Assembly: GCA_036346355.1 (NCBI GenBank)
Contig: CM070576.1
Coordinates: forward strand, 12,879,558 to 12,943,557
Length of the DNA stretch: 64,000 nucleotides
Direction: 5' to 3'
From: Rhipidocladum racemiflorum
Lineage: Eukaryota; Streptophyta; Magnoliopsida; Poales; Poaceae
Part shown: in pieces, positions 22,708 through 35,157 of the stretch
Layout: every line of letters begins with the position of its first letter
Numbering within the stretch: the first letter of the stretch is position 1
The notes under the pieces: generated by a model
What the model saw: only the letters and a program-made list of their open reading frames with translations
Told to the model about the DNA's origin: nothing
Database searches by the model: none
Position numbers and translations under genes: made by a program

Positions 22708-25700
22708 TGTCGGGACCCGAATTTGCAAATCCGACCCTTCTGTGTATTCAAAGACTAGTCCAGAACGCGCTTAGTGCACACAATTAACATCGGTAAATAT
22801 CACAATCATACCACTCGATACCAATAAAGTACTTTATTTAAATAATCAATCGTTACTTGACCTTATGGTCAAGTTACAAATATATGCCTCATCGCAAGGC
22901 GAAGCTTATTCAGAGAAAAATAATAGCAATGAAAATCAAGTAACCGTGGCGCCATCCAAGATACCACAGTAACCGATCGGGCTCGCTTCCCTAAGTAGAC
23001 GGATCTTCTTTGAATTCCTCCTCCAAAGCCGTGTAGTCTCCTCTTCAACTGGTGTTGTGTTGAGGCAAGGGTGAGTACTTGGTACTCAAAGAAGTCATGC
23101 ATGTAATGCAAGCTAATATACTATATGCATGGCTTGGTACAAAGGAATAGCTCAAGGTATATTTGCAAAGTGAACAAGATTTGAAAAGTAATGTAAGTAG
23201 ATTCAAAGCGGTAAAAATAAGTAAAGCATAAATAACTTTTCAAGAAGTTTAGTAAACATCTTCCCATCCTAAACCACATTTCCATCAACTTCATTATTAA
23301 TCCAAATTTCAACCTTTCAAACCAAAGTTATTTTTGAGAAAATCTAACCCTTGATCAGAATTCCCGAGCGATGTCCAATACCATGACACGGCTATTCGAA
23401 TAGATTCTAAACTCGCAGAGGTTATGCACTTTACCCACAAGATACAGTCAAACACCACAAAGGCGAAGTTTCAGTAACAAAGTCTTTTGGAAACTTCTAA
23501 CAATACAAGTGGTCCTCCCCAGGTTATTAAGACTAACCCTTCCCTTCGCTAAAGGCGAAGTCTAGGCCAATCAACTGTTAGATGGGTACCTGGCCTCACC
23601 CTGCACGCTCCCCGCATAACTTACACAAAGGGTGTAGTTGACCTCCGAGGTCCCACAGTGCGTTATTAGTAACTTAGTCAACTAGGTCCGTCCCATTACT
23701 GCACATGTGGTTGCACGTTAGACCCAGTTCAAAGGCTTGCAAGGTTAAGTCCTTAGGGGTGACCAGGGCAAGACTACCCGAAGAACCAAATCAACACTCC
23801 CAATGCCACAACTGCCCACTGACATTACTCTTGCCACATGCCCTGGCCGAAATCATTATCAAACCCCTAGTTGATTACCATGCACCACGTGCCATCAACA
23901 TCACATGATGCCTTTCCAAAACAGGTTCAATATATCATTAAGTCAATATTAACATTTGATTGTCCAAAATCATGTTATGAGCACGTAGCAGGTCTAAGCA
24001 GTTTACTACAACGGTCTAAAATCCATGTTGGCAATTTAATAATGTCCAACTAGTAATCCACAACTAGGGTGACAAGGGGTCATGGCACATACTTAAATAA
24101 TCAAGGTGTCATACAGCAAATTGGTATTTATCTAACCCCCATGTTTAAACAAAGTATTTTTCTAATTGAACTAGCATGCAATAGTTTAAATCAAAATAGA
24201 TTTCGAAATAGGATCAACATGGTCAAAGCACAACTTGCCTTCAAAAAGTACTTGTTCTTGGTCTTGAGTTAGATCCTGAGTCAATACTTCTCCTTCGAAT
24301 CCCTCCGGCACTTCAACGTCTACTCGTAGCGTGCAAATAGCAAATACACGAATAAACAATAGGCAAAAGTGTCCAAACATCCAAATAAAATCCATAAACA
24401 GAGAGAACATAATTTTATGAGTTTTTAGAAACTGGAATCACAAATTTGGAGTTAAGATTTAAAGTTATGATTATTTAAAGTTTAAATAATCAATTAAATA
24501 ATTTTGCAGAGAAAAACTTTAGTCCAAAATTAATTAAAATTCATATTTAGGTAGGTCTCAATTTTATACAAATTTAGAAATTTGAATCACTCAAATCGGA
24601 GTTGAAACGCAAAAGTTATAAGCGTTTCAAGTTTTGAAATTCAAATCAATTATTAAACCGATTTATTAAATCATTTTCTTTTTCAAAATCATTTATTGCG
24701 CCAAAGATGGACACGTGGCAGCACCGATTGGTCTGCTGACGTCACCGGTCCATGGACTCGGTCCACGCCGGCTCGGGTCTACCGTGGACCCGGCCCACGG
24801 CCACGTGTCGCCGACATGTGGGCCCACTCGGTGACGCTATCGCCGACGTCGGCGGGGCTCACCACTGCCGACAGTGGAACCTACCGATGACGCCATGGGT
24901 GACATCACGGTGCGATCGCCGACACGCGGCCCCGCGTGTCGATGCTCACGCCAAGACGCCGCGTGGCGCGCGTTCGGCTCCCTCGACACGTGGCACGATC
25001 GCAGCCGTTGGTTTGAAAACCGACGTTAGGATTGGATTTGGGCCTCCAAAGGCTTGGGCGCACGGGTTGATCTCGGGCCGTTGGATCTTGATCTAACGGT
25101 CCGCATCCACCTAGCCTGGTGCAGCCCCGCCACGTGGCACGACCTGCCGCTGGATCTAGATCCAACGGTTGAGATTAGATCTAGGATTTTCAACGGGAAC
25201 TCACCGAGGGTAACGTGGCGCGATCCGAGCCCTTGGATCTTGATCGGACGGTTGAGTGGAGCTCGGGAGTCGGCGATGGCTTAACGGCGAAGTCGTATCG
25301 CCGGCTGGCCGAGGATCGGCGACCACCGCGAGCGTTTGGGACGTGCTCGGCGAGGTGAAGGGTCTCTTCGGTGCGCCCGGCTTCGTGGGTTCGGATCTGG
25401 GGTCAATGGCGGCAGGGACGGCGGACGGCGGAATCAAGTAAAACCACAATGAGGGATGCTATGACTCGGCGAGCGATTCCGGCGGATCTACGGCGCTAAG
25501 GCTCGGTGAGGTAGGGCAGAGAGTGCGCGGTGTCACGGCGGTCCTCTGGTACCACCCAGATTTAAATGCCCTCGGCATGCCAAGACGGATCGGAACCCTA
25601 ATCCTACACTACGGCGGCGGCGGAGGAGTCCGGCTTCGGACTCGGCGGGGACGATGACGCACGGCCGTCCACGTGGCACGATCAACGGCCACGATCGCGT

Positions 25701-26175
25701 GGGCGTGATCCGGATCGTCTTGGATTCGGCCGGCGATGCGGGAAGATCTTGACCGTTGGATCTTGATCCAACGGTTGGGATCGATTAGGTTTTGGAGTTG
25801 GTTTGGTCGAGTCACGTGGCTCGGGTCGGACTCGAACTCGAGTCCTGACTCGGGCTCATCGGATGAACAAGATTTGACCCGACTTGAATTTCCAGCGATT
25901 TAATATTTAAAATAATTCCCAGTAATTCATTTAATTCGTTAAAAATAGCAAAATACTCGGAAAAATTCTGGAAAATATTTTAGGGTATTTAGGACTTAAA
26001 TAAAATATTTCCAGCAAAATTTTATTTGCAAAATTAAATTCTTTAATTATTTCAAATTGGAATAAATTCAAATAAATTCCAAATAAATCCAAATAAATTC
26101 CAGAAAATTCCAAAAATTCATCAATGTGCCAAATCACACTTGAATTCAAGAAAAGCAAAATTTTGGGGTGTTACA
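22708..26175 (-). repeat. Element E 5' LTR
   Basis: Read on +, it starts TGTCGGGACCC and ends TTGGGGTGTTACA. It pairs with 13548-17033. It holds the small ORF (24186-24410) and a GC-rich leader near 24700-25700 that differs from its partner at many CAG/CTG/CG positions. Confidence 0.95.
24186..24410 (-). other. LTR-embedded small ORF (element E, 5' LTR)
   Basis: 74 codons. Same as 15023-15250 apart from small changes in the hydrophobic half (MFGHFCLLFIRVFAICTLRV), which are due to an indel pair. Confidence 0.35.
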
Positions 26176-26180
26176 GGGAA

Positions 26181-26334
26181 GGTGTGAGTTACAATGGCTC
26201 TACATCTTGAATAGTGAAGTAATCATTCAAAAAGTAAGCAATAGGAGTGTGAGGAGGATATGAAGTCAGAGTTTTTGAACCTATTCTTTAGTTAGCCCTG
26301 AATCTTAGGGTCGAGATTCTGTTAAACGGGGGTT
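26181..26334 (+). pseudogene. remnant of old element G: LTR end joined to the end of pol
   Basis: 26181-26225 continues the old LTR cut at 13547 (GGTGTGAGTTACAATGG, ACATCTTGAATAGTG). From 26245 the + strand reads ECEEDMKSEFLNLFFS and stops at 26293-26295, matching the chromodomain tail WEREEDLKKEFPNLF of the younger elements. Then come GTCGAGATTCTGTTAAACGG and the next LTR at 26335. Nearly the whole internal region of G is therefore missing. Confidence 0.72.
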
Positions 26335-26871
26335 TGTAACATCCCAAATTTTTATGTTTGGATTGTCCTTATTGCAACTTAGCATTTTATAAATTTTCTA
26401 GAATTTATTTGGATTTTAAATGATAATTTTGAATTAAGCCATTTGCAAATAATACTTAAAGTTGGGCAAAGTTTATCTAAACCTTTGTCAATAATAGTTT
26501 ATTTGAGTTCCATATGTCTCAAGGTATTTTATAGAATTTTTTAAGTAAATTTGCTAATTATTTGAAGCTATTTGAATTTTTAGAATTATTTTAATTGAAA
26601 AATTGCTAAAAATATATGGTCTTGGTCTTTGGGCTAAAACTCTAGCCACGCCCCATTCTTTTCCTATGCCTGGGCCAGCCGCTTTCGGCCGTAGCCCACT
26701 CGGCCTGCTCACCATCAACCATTGACATGCAGGGCCCGCATGTCTGCCAGTTAGTCCAAGTTCGGCGTGGGGACAATGCGCCGATCGTGTCCGCTGCGTG
26801 ATGGTGTTTCCTTGCCGACCAAGACATGAACGCCTAGGCAATTTAAGCGCGAGCCCCGTGATCACCAGGAC
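26335..26871 (+). repeat. old 3' LTR of element G, first part
   Basis: Starts TGTAACATCCCAAATTTTTA right after a polypurine-like AAACGGGGGTT. AT-rich first section, then GC-richer leader with GCAATTTAAGCGC near 26839. Interrupted by element B; it resumes at 61810. Confidence 0.78.
26867..26871. repeat. target-site duplication AGGAC, left copy (element B)
   Basis: AGGAC before B's left end. The second copy is 61805-61809, directly after B's right end. Confidence 0.92.
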
Positions 26872-29800
26872 TGTCGGGACCCGAATTTGCAAATTCGGAC
26901 CCTCTGTGTATTCAGCACTAGTCCAGGAACGCGCTAGTGCACATAGTCTTAACATCGGTAAATATCACAATCATACCACTCGATACTAAATAAGTACTTT
27001 AATCAAATAATCAAACTGGTTGCTTGACCTTATGGTCAAGTTACAAGTATACGCCGGCAGACTAAACTTATTAAAAGAGAAATAATAGCAAATGAAAATA
27101 ACATCGTGGCGCCATCCAAAGATACCACAGGCAACCGACCGGCTCGCCTCCCTAAGTAGACGGTTCCTCTTGGAGCTCCTCCTCCAAAGCCGGTGTAGTC
27201 TCCTCTTCAACTGGTGTTGTATTATGTAAGGGTGAGTACTTGGTACTCAGCAAGTCATGCACAGAATGCAAGCTAATATACTATATGCATGGCTTGATAC
27301 AAAGGAATAGCTCAAGGTATGTTTTCGTTAACATCATTCTTTAAACCAAAACCCATTTCCAAGCCCAAATTGTTTTCGTGAAAGTCTAACCCTTGACTGT
27401 AATTCCCGAGCGATGTCCAATACCATGACACGGCTATTCGAATAGATTTTACACTCTGCAGAGGTTATGCACTTTACCCACAAGATACAAATAAACACCA
27501 CAAAGGCGAGTTCCCGTAACAAAGTCTTTCGAAAACTTCTAACAATACAAGTGGTCCTCTCCGGTGTTGCACTCTAACCCTTCCCTTAGCTAAGGCGAAG
27601 TTTAGGCCAACCAACCGTTAGACGGGTACCTGGCCTCACCCGATGACGCTCCCGCTCAACTTACACAAAGGGTGTAGTTGACATCCTGAGGTCCCACAGG
27701 TACGTTATTAGCAACTTAATCAATAGGTCCGTCCCATTACAGACATGTGGTTGCACGTTTGACCCAGTTCAAAGGCTTGCAAGGTTAAGTCCTTAGGGTG
27801 ACCAGGGCAAGACTACCCGAAGAACCAAACGAACATTCCCAACGCCACAACTGGCCCTCCTGATCATCCTTGACACATGCCCCAGTCAAAGCTATTTATC
27901 AAACCCCAGTTGATTACCATGCACCACGTGCCATCAACATCACATGATACCTTCCCAAAACAGGTTCAATATATCATTAAGTCAATATTAACATTTGATT
28001 GTCCAAAATCATGTCATGAGCACGTAGCAGGTCTAAGCAATATGCTACAACGGTCTAAAAATCCATGTTGGCAATTTAGTAGTGTCCAACTAGTAATCCA
28101 CAACTAGGGTAACAAGGGGTCATGGCAGATATTTAATTAATCAAGGTGTCATACAACAAATTGGCATTTATCTAATTTCCCATATCTAAATAAAGTATTT
28201 TCTAATTGAACTAGCATGCAATAAATTAAATCAAAATAGGTTTCAAAATAGGATCAACATGGTCAAAGCACAACTTGCCTTCAAAAAGTACTTGCTCTTT
28301 GTCCTGAGCTGGCTCCTGGGTCAACACTTCTCCTTCGAATCCTTCCGGCACTTCAACGTCTACTCGTAACGCGTGCAAATAGCAAAAAATGAATAAAACA
28401 GTACACAAAAAGTGTCCAAACATCCAAATAAAGTTCATAAACAGAGAGAACATAATTTTATGAATTTTTAGAAACTGGAATCGTCAAATTCGGAGTTTAA
28501 ACGCGAAAGTTATAGCATTTTGAAGTTTAAATAATCAATTAAATAATATTATAGAGAAAAACTTTAGTCCAAAAATTAAATAAAATTCATCATTAGGTAG
28601 ATCTCAATTTTATACAAATTTAGAAATTTGAATTACTCGAATCGGAGTTAAAATGCAAAAGTTATAAGCATTTGAAGTTTGAATCAAATTTGAATTCAAT
28701 AATTCGGATTAATAAATCATTTTCTTTTTCGGAAATTCTTTTATTGCGTCAGCAGGGACACGTGTCAGCCCCTGATTGGGCGGCTGACATCAGCCGGTCC
28801 ATGGACGTGGTCCATGGTTTGGCTCGGGTCTACCGTGGACCCGGTCCACGGCTCCCCGTGAGACTAACAGGTGGGACCCACTGGGGTGACGTCATTGCTG
28901 ACGCTCGGCGAGGACTCGGCCACATCGGCAGTGGGACCCACTGGTGACGTCATGGGTGACATCACTGACGTGTGGGCCTGCCTTGTCAGCGTCTGGGTTC
29001 ACGCACGCACGGCGTGGCTGACAGGTGGGCCCTCTGACACGCGGCCCCCGCGTGTCAGAGACACGCTCCCACGCGCGGCGCTGACCGCGACGGTCAGACT
29101 TCCATCCACGTGGCGCAATCTCGGCCGTTGATTCGAAAATCTACGGCCCAGATTGGATCTGGTGACGCACGTTTGGGGTGAACGTGGCCAATCTGGACCG
29201 TTCGGTCTTGATCGGACGGTCAAGATTCCATCTAACGCATACAACGCGGGTTAACGCTAACCGTTTGATCTAAATCTAACGGCTGAGAATGGATCTAGTA
29301 CTGTGCGGTGATGGCTACGTGGCACGATCTAAGCCGTTGGATCTAGTTCCAACAGTTGAGATTAGATCTGGGAATTTCAACGTGGAACTCACCGGGGGTG
29401 ACGTGGCGAGATCTGGGGCGTTGGATCTGGATCGGACGGTGGAGCAAGCTCGGGGTCGGCGATGGCTTGCAGCGGCGCTGGCCCACCGGAGACGGGGACG
29501 GCGACCACAGCGACGGCGTTGCGGGGCGATTCCGGCGACGTGAAGGGTCTCCACTGGCGCGGCTTGACCTCACGGTTCCGGAACTGGGCTCAACGGCAGC
29601 GGAGAACGACGGACGGCGGCGGAATCGGCACTTGAACGCGGCGGAACGCTCCTCCAACTCCGGCGAGTGATTGCGGGAGCTACACGGTGGCTTGGGCGGC
29701 GTGAGCTAGGGCTACGGGTGCGCATGGAAATCGGCAACCCGACAGCGGCGGCGGCACATTAAATACCCCCTCGACGTCCGTGAAAAACGCGGAAAACGAG

Positions 29801-30384
29801 GGCCCACGCACGTGCGGCGGCGGAGTCCGGCGGCGACACAGAGAGGGTGACGTGGCACGCGCACAGCCGTTGGATCAAGATCCAACGGTTCAATGGTTTG
29901 GGCTCGGGTCTGACTCGGGCGAGCTAGCTGGCTCGGTCGGGCTCGGGCTCGTATGACGTGGCTCAATCTCGGCCGTTCGATCTTGATCGAACGGTCGAGA
30001 GGGTTAGGCACGGTTGGGTTCGAGTCGGACTCGAACTCGAGTCTAACTCGGGCTCGGTCGGTGGAACAGTACAAACCCACTCGCTATTAAACCAATTAAA
30101 TAATTCAAATTAATTCCCAGAAATTCATTTAATCCATTACAAATAGCAAAAGACTCAGAAAAATTCCAGAAAAATTCTGGAAAATATTTTGGAACATTTT
30201 GGACTCAAATAAAATATTTCCAACAAATTTTTATTTGCAAAGTCAAATTCTTTAATTATTTCAAAATGGAATAAATTCAAATAAATTGCAAATAAATCCA
30301 AATAAATTCCAGAAAATTCCAAAAATTCACCAAAGTGCCAAAACACACATGAATTTAAGAAAAGCAGAATTTTGGGGTGTTACA
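26872..30384 (-). repeat. Element B 3' LTR
   Basis: 3513 bp. In element orientation TGTAACACCCC...GGGTCCCGACA. Near 27320 it lacks roughly 110-120 bp that the 5' LTR has at 58635-58765, which explains most of the length difference (5' LTR about 3621 bp). It carries the donor-like GGTGAGTTC (reverse) at 29385-29393 and the small ORF at 28226-28453. Confidence 0.95.
28226..28453 (-). other. LTR-embedded small ORF (element B, 3' LTR)
   Basis: 75 codons: MFSLFMNFIWMFGHFL at the start, GFEGEVLTQEPAQDKEQVLF in the middle, HVDPILKPILI at the end. Nearly identical to 59664-59891. Confidence 0.35.
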
Positions 30385-30400
30385 AACCTCCCCCCCTTAA
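30385..30400 (-). promoter_or_regulatory. Element B polypurine tract
   Basis: TTAAGGGGGGGAGGTT in element orientation, adjoining the 3' LTR. Confidence 0.85.
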
Positions 30401-30430
30401 CATAATCTCGTCCCCGAGATTCAGGGCTTT

Positions 30431-31916
30431 CTAAAGAAATAGGTTCGGAAATTCTTTCTTCAAATCCTCCTCGCGCTCCCAAGTTGCTTCACTCTCCGTA
30501 TGGTTGCTCCATTGAACTCTGCAGAAACGGGTTGACTTGTTCCTCGTCTCTCGATCCATTGTGTCTAGAATCTTCACGGGGTGTTCCTTGTAGGTCAGAT
30601 CCTCTTGTAATTCGATTGACTCTAGCGGTGTCTGCTCCTCAGGTACTCGGAGACACTTCTTCAGCTGGGACACGTGGAACACGTCATGCACTCCTGCTAG
30701 TGATTACGGTAACTCTAGCTGATAAGCAACTTCACCTCTGCGGCTGAGAACCTTGAATGGTCCAACAAATCTCGGCGCGAGTTTTCCCTTGGCATGGAAT
30801 CTCTTAACTCCTCTGAGCGGTGTGACTCTGAGATACACGAAATCCTCTGGTTCAAAACTCAGGTCTCGGCGACGGTTGTCAGCATAACTCTTCTGTCGCG
30901 ATTGGGCTATCTTTAATCTCTCCCTGATCATGGCAATCTGTCCTTCGGCTTCTTGAAGAATATCCGGCCCAAAGACACGGCGTTCACCTGTCTCGTTCCA
31001 ATTCAACGGTGTCCGACAGGGTCGACCATATAGTGCTTCAAATGGTGACATTTGCAAACTTGCTTGGTAACTGTTGTTGTAGCTGAACTCGGCATACGGC
31101 AGACTTCTATCCCAAGAGGTAGCATAAGCTAAAGCACAAGCTCGTAGCATATCCTCCAAAATCTGATTAACCCTTTCTGTTTGCCCATCCGTCTGTGGAT
31201 GATAAGCTGTACTGAAGTTCAAACGGGTTCCCATGGCTTCATGCAAATTTATTCCAAAACCTCGAGGTAAACTGGGTACCTCTGTCCGATACAATCTTCT
31301 TCGGCACTCCGTGCAAACAGACGATCCTGGTCATATACAACTCAGCTAATTTATTTCCCGAGTAGGTTGTCTTTACAGGAATAAAGTGGGCCACCTTAGT
31401 CAAGCGGTCTATTATGACCCATATGGAGTCATAACCTCCTTGAGTCTTGGGTAAACCGGTAATGAAGTCCATTCCGATTTCTTCCCACTTCCACTCAGGT
31501 ATCTTCAATGGCTGCAGCAATTCTGTTGGTCTCTGATGCATTGCCTTGACTCTCTGACATATTTCGCACAGCGCAACATGCTCGGCAACTTCGCGCTTCA
31601 TGCTCGGCCACCAGAACCTTTCTTTCAAATCCTGATACATCTTGGCACTTCCAGGATGAATTGAATACTTGGAGTCATGGGCTTCTTCTAGAATCAATTG
31701 CTTCAACTCCTTCTTGTTCGGCACACAAATGCGACCCTTCATCCATAACGTGCCTTGCTCATCCAACTTGAAGTCCTCTGCCTTGCCTTCATCCATGTTG
31801 GACATAATCCTTCGGATCTTGTCATCATCCTCCTGTCCTTCTCGGATTTGATCCTCCAGGGTGGGCTTCACTTCCAATGCGGCCAAGAATCCTTCTGGTA
31901 CGACTTCAATCTGCAT
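30431..31916 (-). pseudogene. Element B integrase with chromodomain
   Basis: 31239-31916 has the HHCC zinc domain (EEAHDSKYSIHPG with ALCEICQRVKAMH), the catalytic MDFITGLPKTQGGYDSIWVI and IVSDRGTQFTSRFW. A frameshift near 31240 moves on to 30704-31294, with FSTAYHPQTDGQTERVNQIL and LEDMLR (third catalytic acid), then GPFKVLSRRGEVAYQLELP. A TAA at 30704-30706 replaces the CAG seen in C. 30431-30691 is the chromodomain tail (FCRVQWSNHTESEATWE, stop at 30431). An intact protein would catalyse cDNA integration. Confidence 0.92.
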
Positions 31917-31919
31917 TCT

Positions 31920-33233
31920 CTAGAAATCCTTACATAGCTCATCCTGACTTGTGGCTAGCAACATGTACACAGTATGGCTTTTCCGACTCAGAGCATCGGC
32001 AACTACGTTGGCCTTCCCGGGATGATAATGGATTCCAACATTATAGTCCTTGGTCAACTCTAACCATCTCCTCTGTCTCATGTTCAGGTCTGATTGGGTG
32101 AAGATGTACTTAAGACTCTTATGGTCCGTGTATACTTCACATCTGTTTTCAATTAAATAGTGACGCCACAACTTCAGAGCATGCACTACGGCAGCTAGCT
32201 CTAAGTCATGTGTGGGATAATTCTCCTCATGCGGCCTCAACTGCCTTGATGCATAAGCGACAACCTTTCCGTTCTGCATCAACACACATCCAAGTCCTTG
32301 ACGCGATGCATCACAATAAATATCAAAGCTTTGATTAACATCTGGTAGAACTAACACCGGCGCTGATGTCAATCGCTTCTTCAGTTCTTGAAAACCTTTC
32401 TCGCACTCTAGCGTCCATGCAAACTTCTTCTCCTTTTTCAACAATTGCGTAAGAGGTTTCGCAATGGTCGAAAAGCCTTCAATGAAACGGCGGTAGTAAC
32501 CTGCCATTCCTAGGAAACTCCGGATCTGGGTCACGGTCTTTGGCTGCTCCCAATGTAACACAGCTTCTACCTTGATTGGATCAACGGCAACTCCTTCTGC
32601 GGTCATTACATGTCCGAGGAACTCCACCTTGTCCTTCCAAAAGTCACACTTGCTGAACTTGGCGAAAAGTTGCTGTTCCCTCAGCTTTTCCAACACTCGC
32701 CTCAAGTGCTCTGCATGTTCATCCTCTGTCTTGGAGTAGATCAAGATATCATCTATAAACACAACAACAAACTTGTCCAAATACTCCATGAACACCTTAT
32801 TCATCATATTCATGAAATATGCTGGCGCATTCGTCAAATCAAAGGACATAACTGTAAACTCGTAATGTCCATATCTCGACGAGAATGCGGTCTTTGGAAT
32901 ATCCTCTGATCGGATCTTCAACTGGTGGTATCCCGATCTCAAATCAATCTTAGAGAAAACTCCGGCTCCTCTCAGCTGATCAAACAAATCATCGATCCTG
33001 GGTAGCGGATACTTATTCTTCACGGTGACTTCATTGAGTGCACGGTAGTCAATGCACATCCTGAAACTCCCGTCCTTCTTCTTGACAAACAGAACTGGCA
33101 CTCCCCACGGCGACGAACTCGGTCTGATAAATCCTTTCTCCATTAACTCTTCGAGTTGCTTCTTCATCTCTACCAATTCTTCGGTGGACATCCGATAAGG
33201 TCTCTTTGCTATCGGTCTTTGTTCTCTGTACAA
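31920..33233 (-). pseudogene. Element B reverse transcriptase and RNase H
   Basis: 437 open codons. RT landmarks in order: CIDYRALNEVTVKNKYPLPR (about residues 59-78), FSKIDLRSGYHQLKIR, VVVFIDDILIYSKTEDEHAE (catalytic DD, about residue 165), KVEFLGHVMTAEGV and IRSFLGMAGYYRRFIEGFS. RNase H has IYCDASRQGLGCVLMQNG, YPTHDLELAAVVHALK, YTDHKSLKYIF and KANVVADALSRK. It ends at TAG 31920-31922, where C has CAG in the same frame, so this is a nonsense change inside Pol. The upstream join to protease is broken near 33235. RT and RNase H look potentially functional as domains. Confidence 0.95.
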
Positions 33234-33432
33234 GCTCTATCACAAACTCTATGTCTCTGTCTGGCGGCATACCAGGTAGATCTTCAGGAAAGACATCTGG
33301 GTACTCATTCACCACTGAGACATCTTCTATGCTGATTGCCTTGGCGCTGTTAACCATCAACTGTCCATTTCTAACAGCGGTAGCTTGGAATTCCACTTTC
33401 TTTCCACACGGGCTCTCCACTGAGATAATCCT

Positions 33433-34904
33433 TCATCCACAATCTAATACGGCCTTGTGCTTGGATAACCAATCCATTCCCAAAATAACATCTAAGGTCT
33501 GGGTCTCCAAAATAATAAGGTTCGCTAGGAACTCTATTCCATCTATTAGTATTCTCACCCCAGAACATCCTACTTTCGTTCGGAGTTCGGAACCAGGGGT
33601 TTGAACTAAAAGCATGCATTTAAGTCTTGCAATCTCCAAATCATTTTTAGCAGCAAAGCCTTGAGAAACAAACGAATGCGAAGCTCCATAATCAAACAAA
33701 ACTATTGTAGGTACTAAGTCGACAAGTAACTTACCCAGTACGACATCCGTGGCATTCTGAAATGCATCTGCGGTGACATGGTTGACTCGGCCTCTCACCA
33801 CCAGGGTCTTTGCTCCTGGTGTCTTTGTCCCTCGGTTTGTTCCTGGTCTTTGGCGTCTGGCCGGTGTGGATCCTGATTGAAGCGGTAGGGTCACTCCTGC
33901 TGTCTTCTTAGGGCAACTGTTGGCGAAGTGTCCTGGCTCGTTGCAGTTGTAGCAGCGTCTCACTGTCCCTTGTTGAATGCCTGAAGCGACGTTTTTGGCT
34001 GGGGCTGGAGTCTGATAGTTCTGATTGACGAGTCTTGGTGCTGGCGACGGTGTCCTTGTAGCATTCTGGGGCTGAAATCTGAAAAACTGATTTGGCGCAA
34101 CCCTCAAGCGTTGCTGCGCTCCCTGACGTGATCCCTGATGCTGCATCCTGCGCTTCCTGTTCTCATCCAGTTCCTTGCGCTTGTCCTCAAGAATAAGCGC
34201 TTTATTCACCAACTCTTGGAAATCTGGAAAGGTGTGGGTGATCAGTCCCACCTGTAGTCCTGAGTTAAGTCCCTTCATAAAGCGAGACTGTCTGGCTTTA
34301 TCTGTCGCTACGTCTTCAGGTGCGTAACGAGCAAGCTGTGTGAACTTATTCAGGTATTCGGCCACCGGCTGGCTGCCTTGCTTCAGTGCTCTGAACTCCT
34401 CCTTCTTGAGGTCCATAATTCCTTCTGGCACATGATACTGACGAAACGCAGCTGTGAACTCCTCCCAAGTGATGTCTTGAGGGTTCTCTTGCGTGGCACA
34501 GAAGTTCTCCCACCATTCAGCGGCGGTCCCTTCTAACTGATGAGAAGCGTAGAGTACCTTCTCGTTTCCCATGCATTGAGCGATGTGTAGCTTCCTCTCA
34601 ATTGACCTTAACCAGTCATCGGCCTCCATTGGATTGGCATTCCCGGAGAAAGTGGGTGGATGAGTCCTCATGAACTCTAACAGTCTTGTATTTTGGCGTT
34701 GTCCCTGATTGACTTGATTAGCGGCGGCCTGAGCGGTGACGTGCTGCATCTGTTGCATCATGGCATGCATCAACTGAGTCTGAGCAGCAAGAAAAGCTCC
34801 GAAATTCTGCATATCAACTGGCGGTGCTGGTGCTCCATCATTGGGGTTTTCTGTTGGCGAGAACCACTGCCATTGCCTCCAAGGTTTCCGCGGGTGTTTA
34901 CCAT
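33433..34904 (-). pseudogene. Element B gag and protease
   Basis: The likely true start is ATG 34902-34904 (MVNTRGN in C and E); a 1-bp loss shifts it, so the open frame enters from upstream (34992). Gag has MRTHPPTFSGNANPMEADDW, KLHIAQCMGNEKVLYASHQL, the CCHC knuckle CYNCNEPGHFANSC (near 33930-33960), then the protease. The protease active site reads FDYGASHSF where E has FDSGASHSF (codon at 33688-33690). LDVILGMDWLSKH follows. The frame stops at TGA 33433-33435, where C and E have CGA. Confidence 0.93.
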
Positions 34905-34907
34905 CTG

Positions 34908-35157
34908 TTGATTGCTCCATGGTTTCAGAGATGAGAGGGAACAAGAGTAGACAAGTAATAGGAAACTTATGCGGGGGAAAAGTGTAACTCAAAATCCAAC
35001 TTTATTAATAATAACTTGGTATGGTTGCTTACAATGCCTAAGGGCCTTGCAACACATACTGCACACTCAGCAAACAATGAAAAACCAACGCCTCAAAAGG
35101 GTGACTCTTATTCTATAACGCGACTCGACAAAGGAGTCTCAACCTCAAAACCTACGT
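34908..35157 (-). other. spacer between orf0 and gag in element B
   Basis: Pyrimidine-rich in element orientation just before gag and ending CAG directly at the gag ATG, a possible 3' splice site (34905-34907). No gene seen. Confidence 0.45.

Larger units (their letters stand above)
13548..26175 (-). mobile_element. Element E: complete Ty3/gypsy chromovirus, - strand
   Basis: Flanked by GGGAA on both sides (13543-13547 and 26176-26180). The LTRs are 13548-17033 (3' LTR) and 22708-26175 (5' LTR), 3486 and 3468 bp. Internal order on the - strand is primer site, orf0, gag, protease, RT, RNase H, integrase, chromodomain and polypurine tract. Joining the flanks restores a continuous old LTR sequence, confirming the insertion. 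All coding regions contain frameshifts; many fall at CAG/CTG positions and may be sequence errors. Confidence 0.96.
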
